NCBI GenBank assembly: GCA_950097015.1
Contig: CATNEN010000003.1
Coordinates: 13,807,001-13,871,000, forward strand
DNA: 64,000 nt
Direction: 5' to 3'
Source: Macrostomum hystrix
Lineage: Eukaryota > Platyhelminthes > Macrostomidae
Shown: piece after piece, positions 63,701-64,000 of the stretch
How the letters are laid out: every line of letters begins with the position of its first letter
How positions within the stretch are numbered: the first letter of the stretch is position 1
Made by a program: the position numbers and the translations under genes
The notes under the pieces: model-generated
What the model saw: the letters and a program-made list of their open reading frames with translations, nothing else
Database searches by the model: none
What the model was told of the DNA's origin: nothing

Positions 63701-64000
63701 TAGGTTTTCGCCTTTCTTAAAGACTCAATAACCAATTAGTTGTCATTTTTAACAAAAAATTTACGTCTTTCGTTAACCTTTGCTCCTACACCGGCAATCA
63801 CATATTTCTATTTTCGCCCGCCTAATTCTAGGAAAATGTGATTTTTTACTTTATATCGCCATTCGTGCCAGTTGCTTTATGGCACGAAGTTACATTTCAT
63901 CATAATAAAACTTGTACACTATGATATTTTAGAAAAAACAAAAACTGTTAGTTTTGCTTTGCTCTCGTTAATATCTGCTTGACTTTGATATTTTTTCTTC

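Overview
This window is nuclear DNA of an invertebrate animal, not a prokaryote. The genes are split by GT-AG introns, intergenic DNA is AT-rich, and tRNA-derived SINEs, hAT-type and En/Spm-type DNA transposons and fold-back MITEs are scattered through it. The conserved proteins (exportin-T, Rab32/38, FBXO28, a ZDHHC9/14/18-type palmitoyltransferase) are metazoan. I cannot place the phylum from the sequence alone.

Layout. Minus strand: a small secreted-peptide gene (29-4093); a 499-aa coiled-coil protein (6279-11847, 8 exons); a 634-aa TIR-domain protein (12973-17537, 5 exons); an intergenic stretch with a fold-back element and a hAT MITE (17.5-22.4 kb); and a 421-aa ZDHHC palmitoyltransferase (22431-28450, 6 exons) whose fourth intron holds nested transposons. 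A gene-poor interval follows (28.5-34.8 kb) with two copies of one MITE and several copies of a palindromic element. Plus strand: FBXO28 (34825-36926), Rab32/38 (37439-39825, first coding exon not found), a four-transmembrane protein with two possible last exons (40953-45529), and exportin-T (47325-62113, 11 exons, 1071 aa). The penultimate-exon intron of exportin-T is interrupted by a 7.5-kb En/Spm-like transposon (54325-61798). It carries a BEN-domain gene, a small unknown ORF and a broken transposase, all on the minus strand.

Three things stand out. (1) Two introns are U12-type AT-AC introns, in the coiled-coil and ZDHHC genes. Each has an ATATCCTTTT 5' site, an exact TTCCTTAAC branch site and an AC 3' end, and the reading frame holds only if they are spliced this way. 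(2) Nearly every intron longer than about 300 bp holds its own minisatellite (16 to 61 bp units). Two arrays include the splice site itself: a 33-bp array repeating the 5' splice site of the coiled-coil gene, and a 33-bp array repeating the 3' splice-site region of the ZDHHC gene. (3) Many long ORFs here are artefacts of repeat units that lack stops in all three frames, including one of 1169 codons.

The genes do not form a pathway. They are ordinary housekeeping or regulatory genes in a repeat-inflated stretch. Exon coordinates were read by eye from splice signals, frame continuity and remembered family sequences. Six multi-exon models (coiled-coil, TIR, ZDHHC, FBXO28, exportin-T, BEN) close in frame from ATG to stop.
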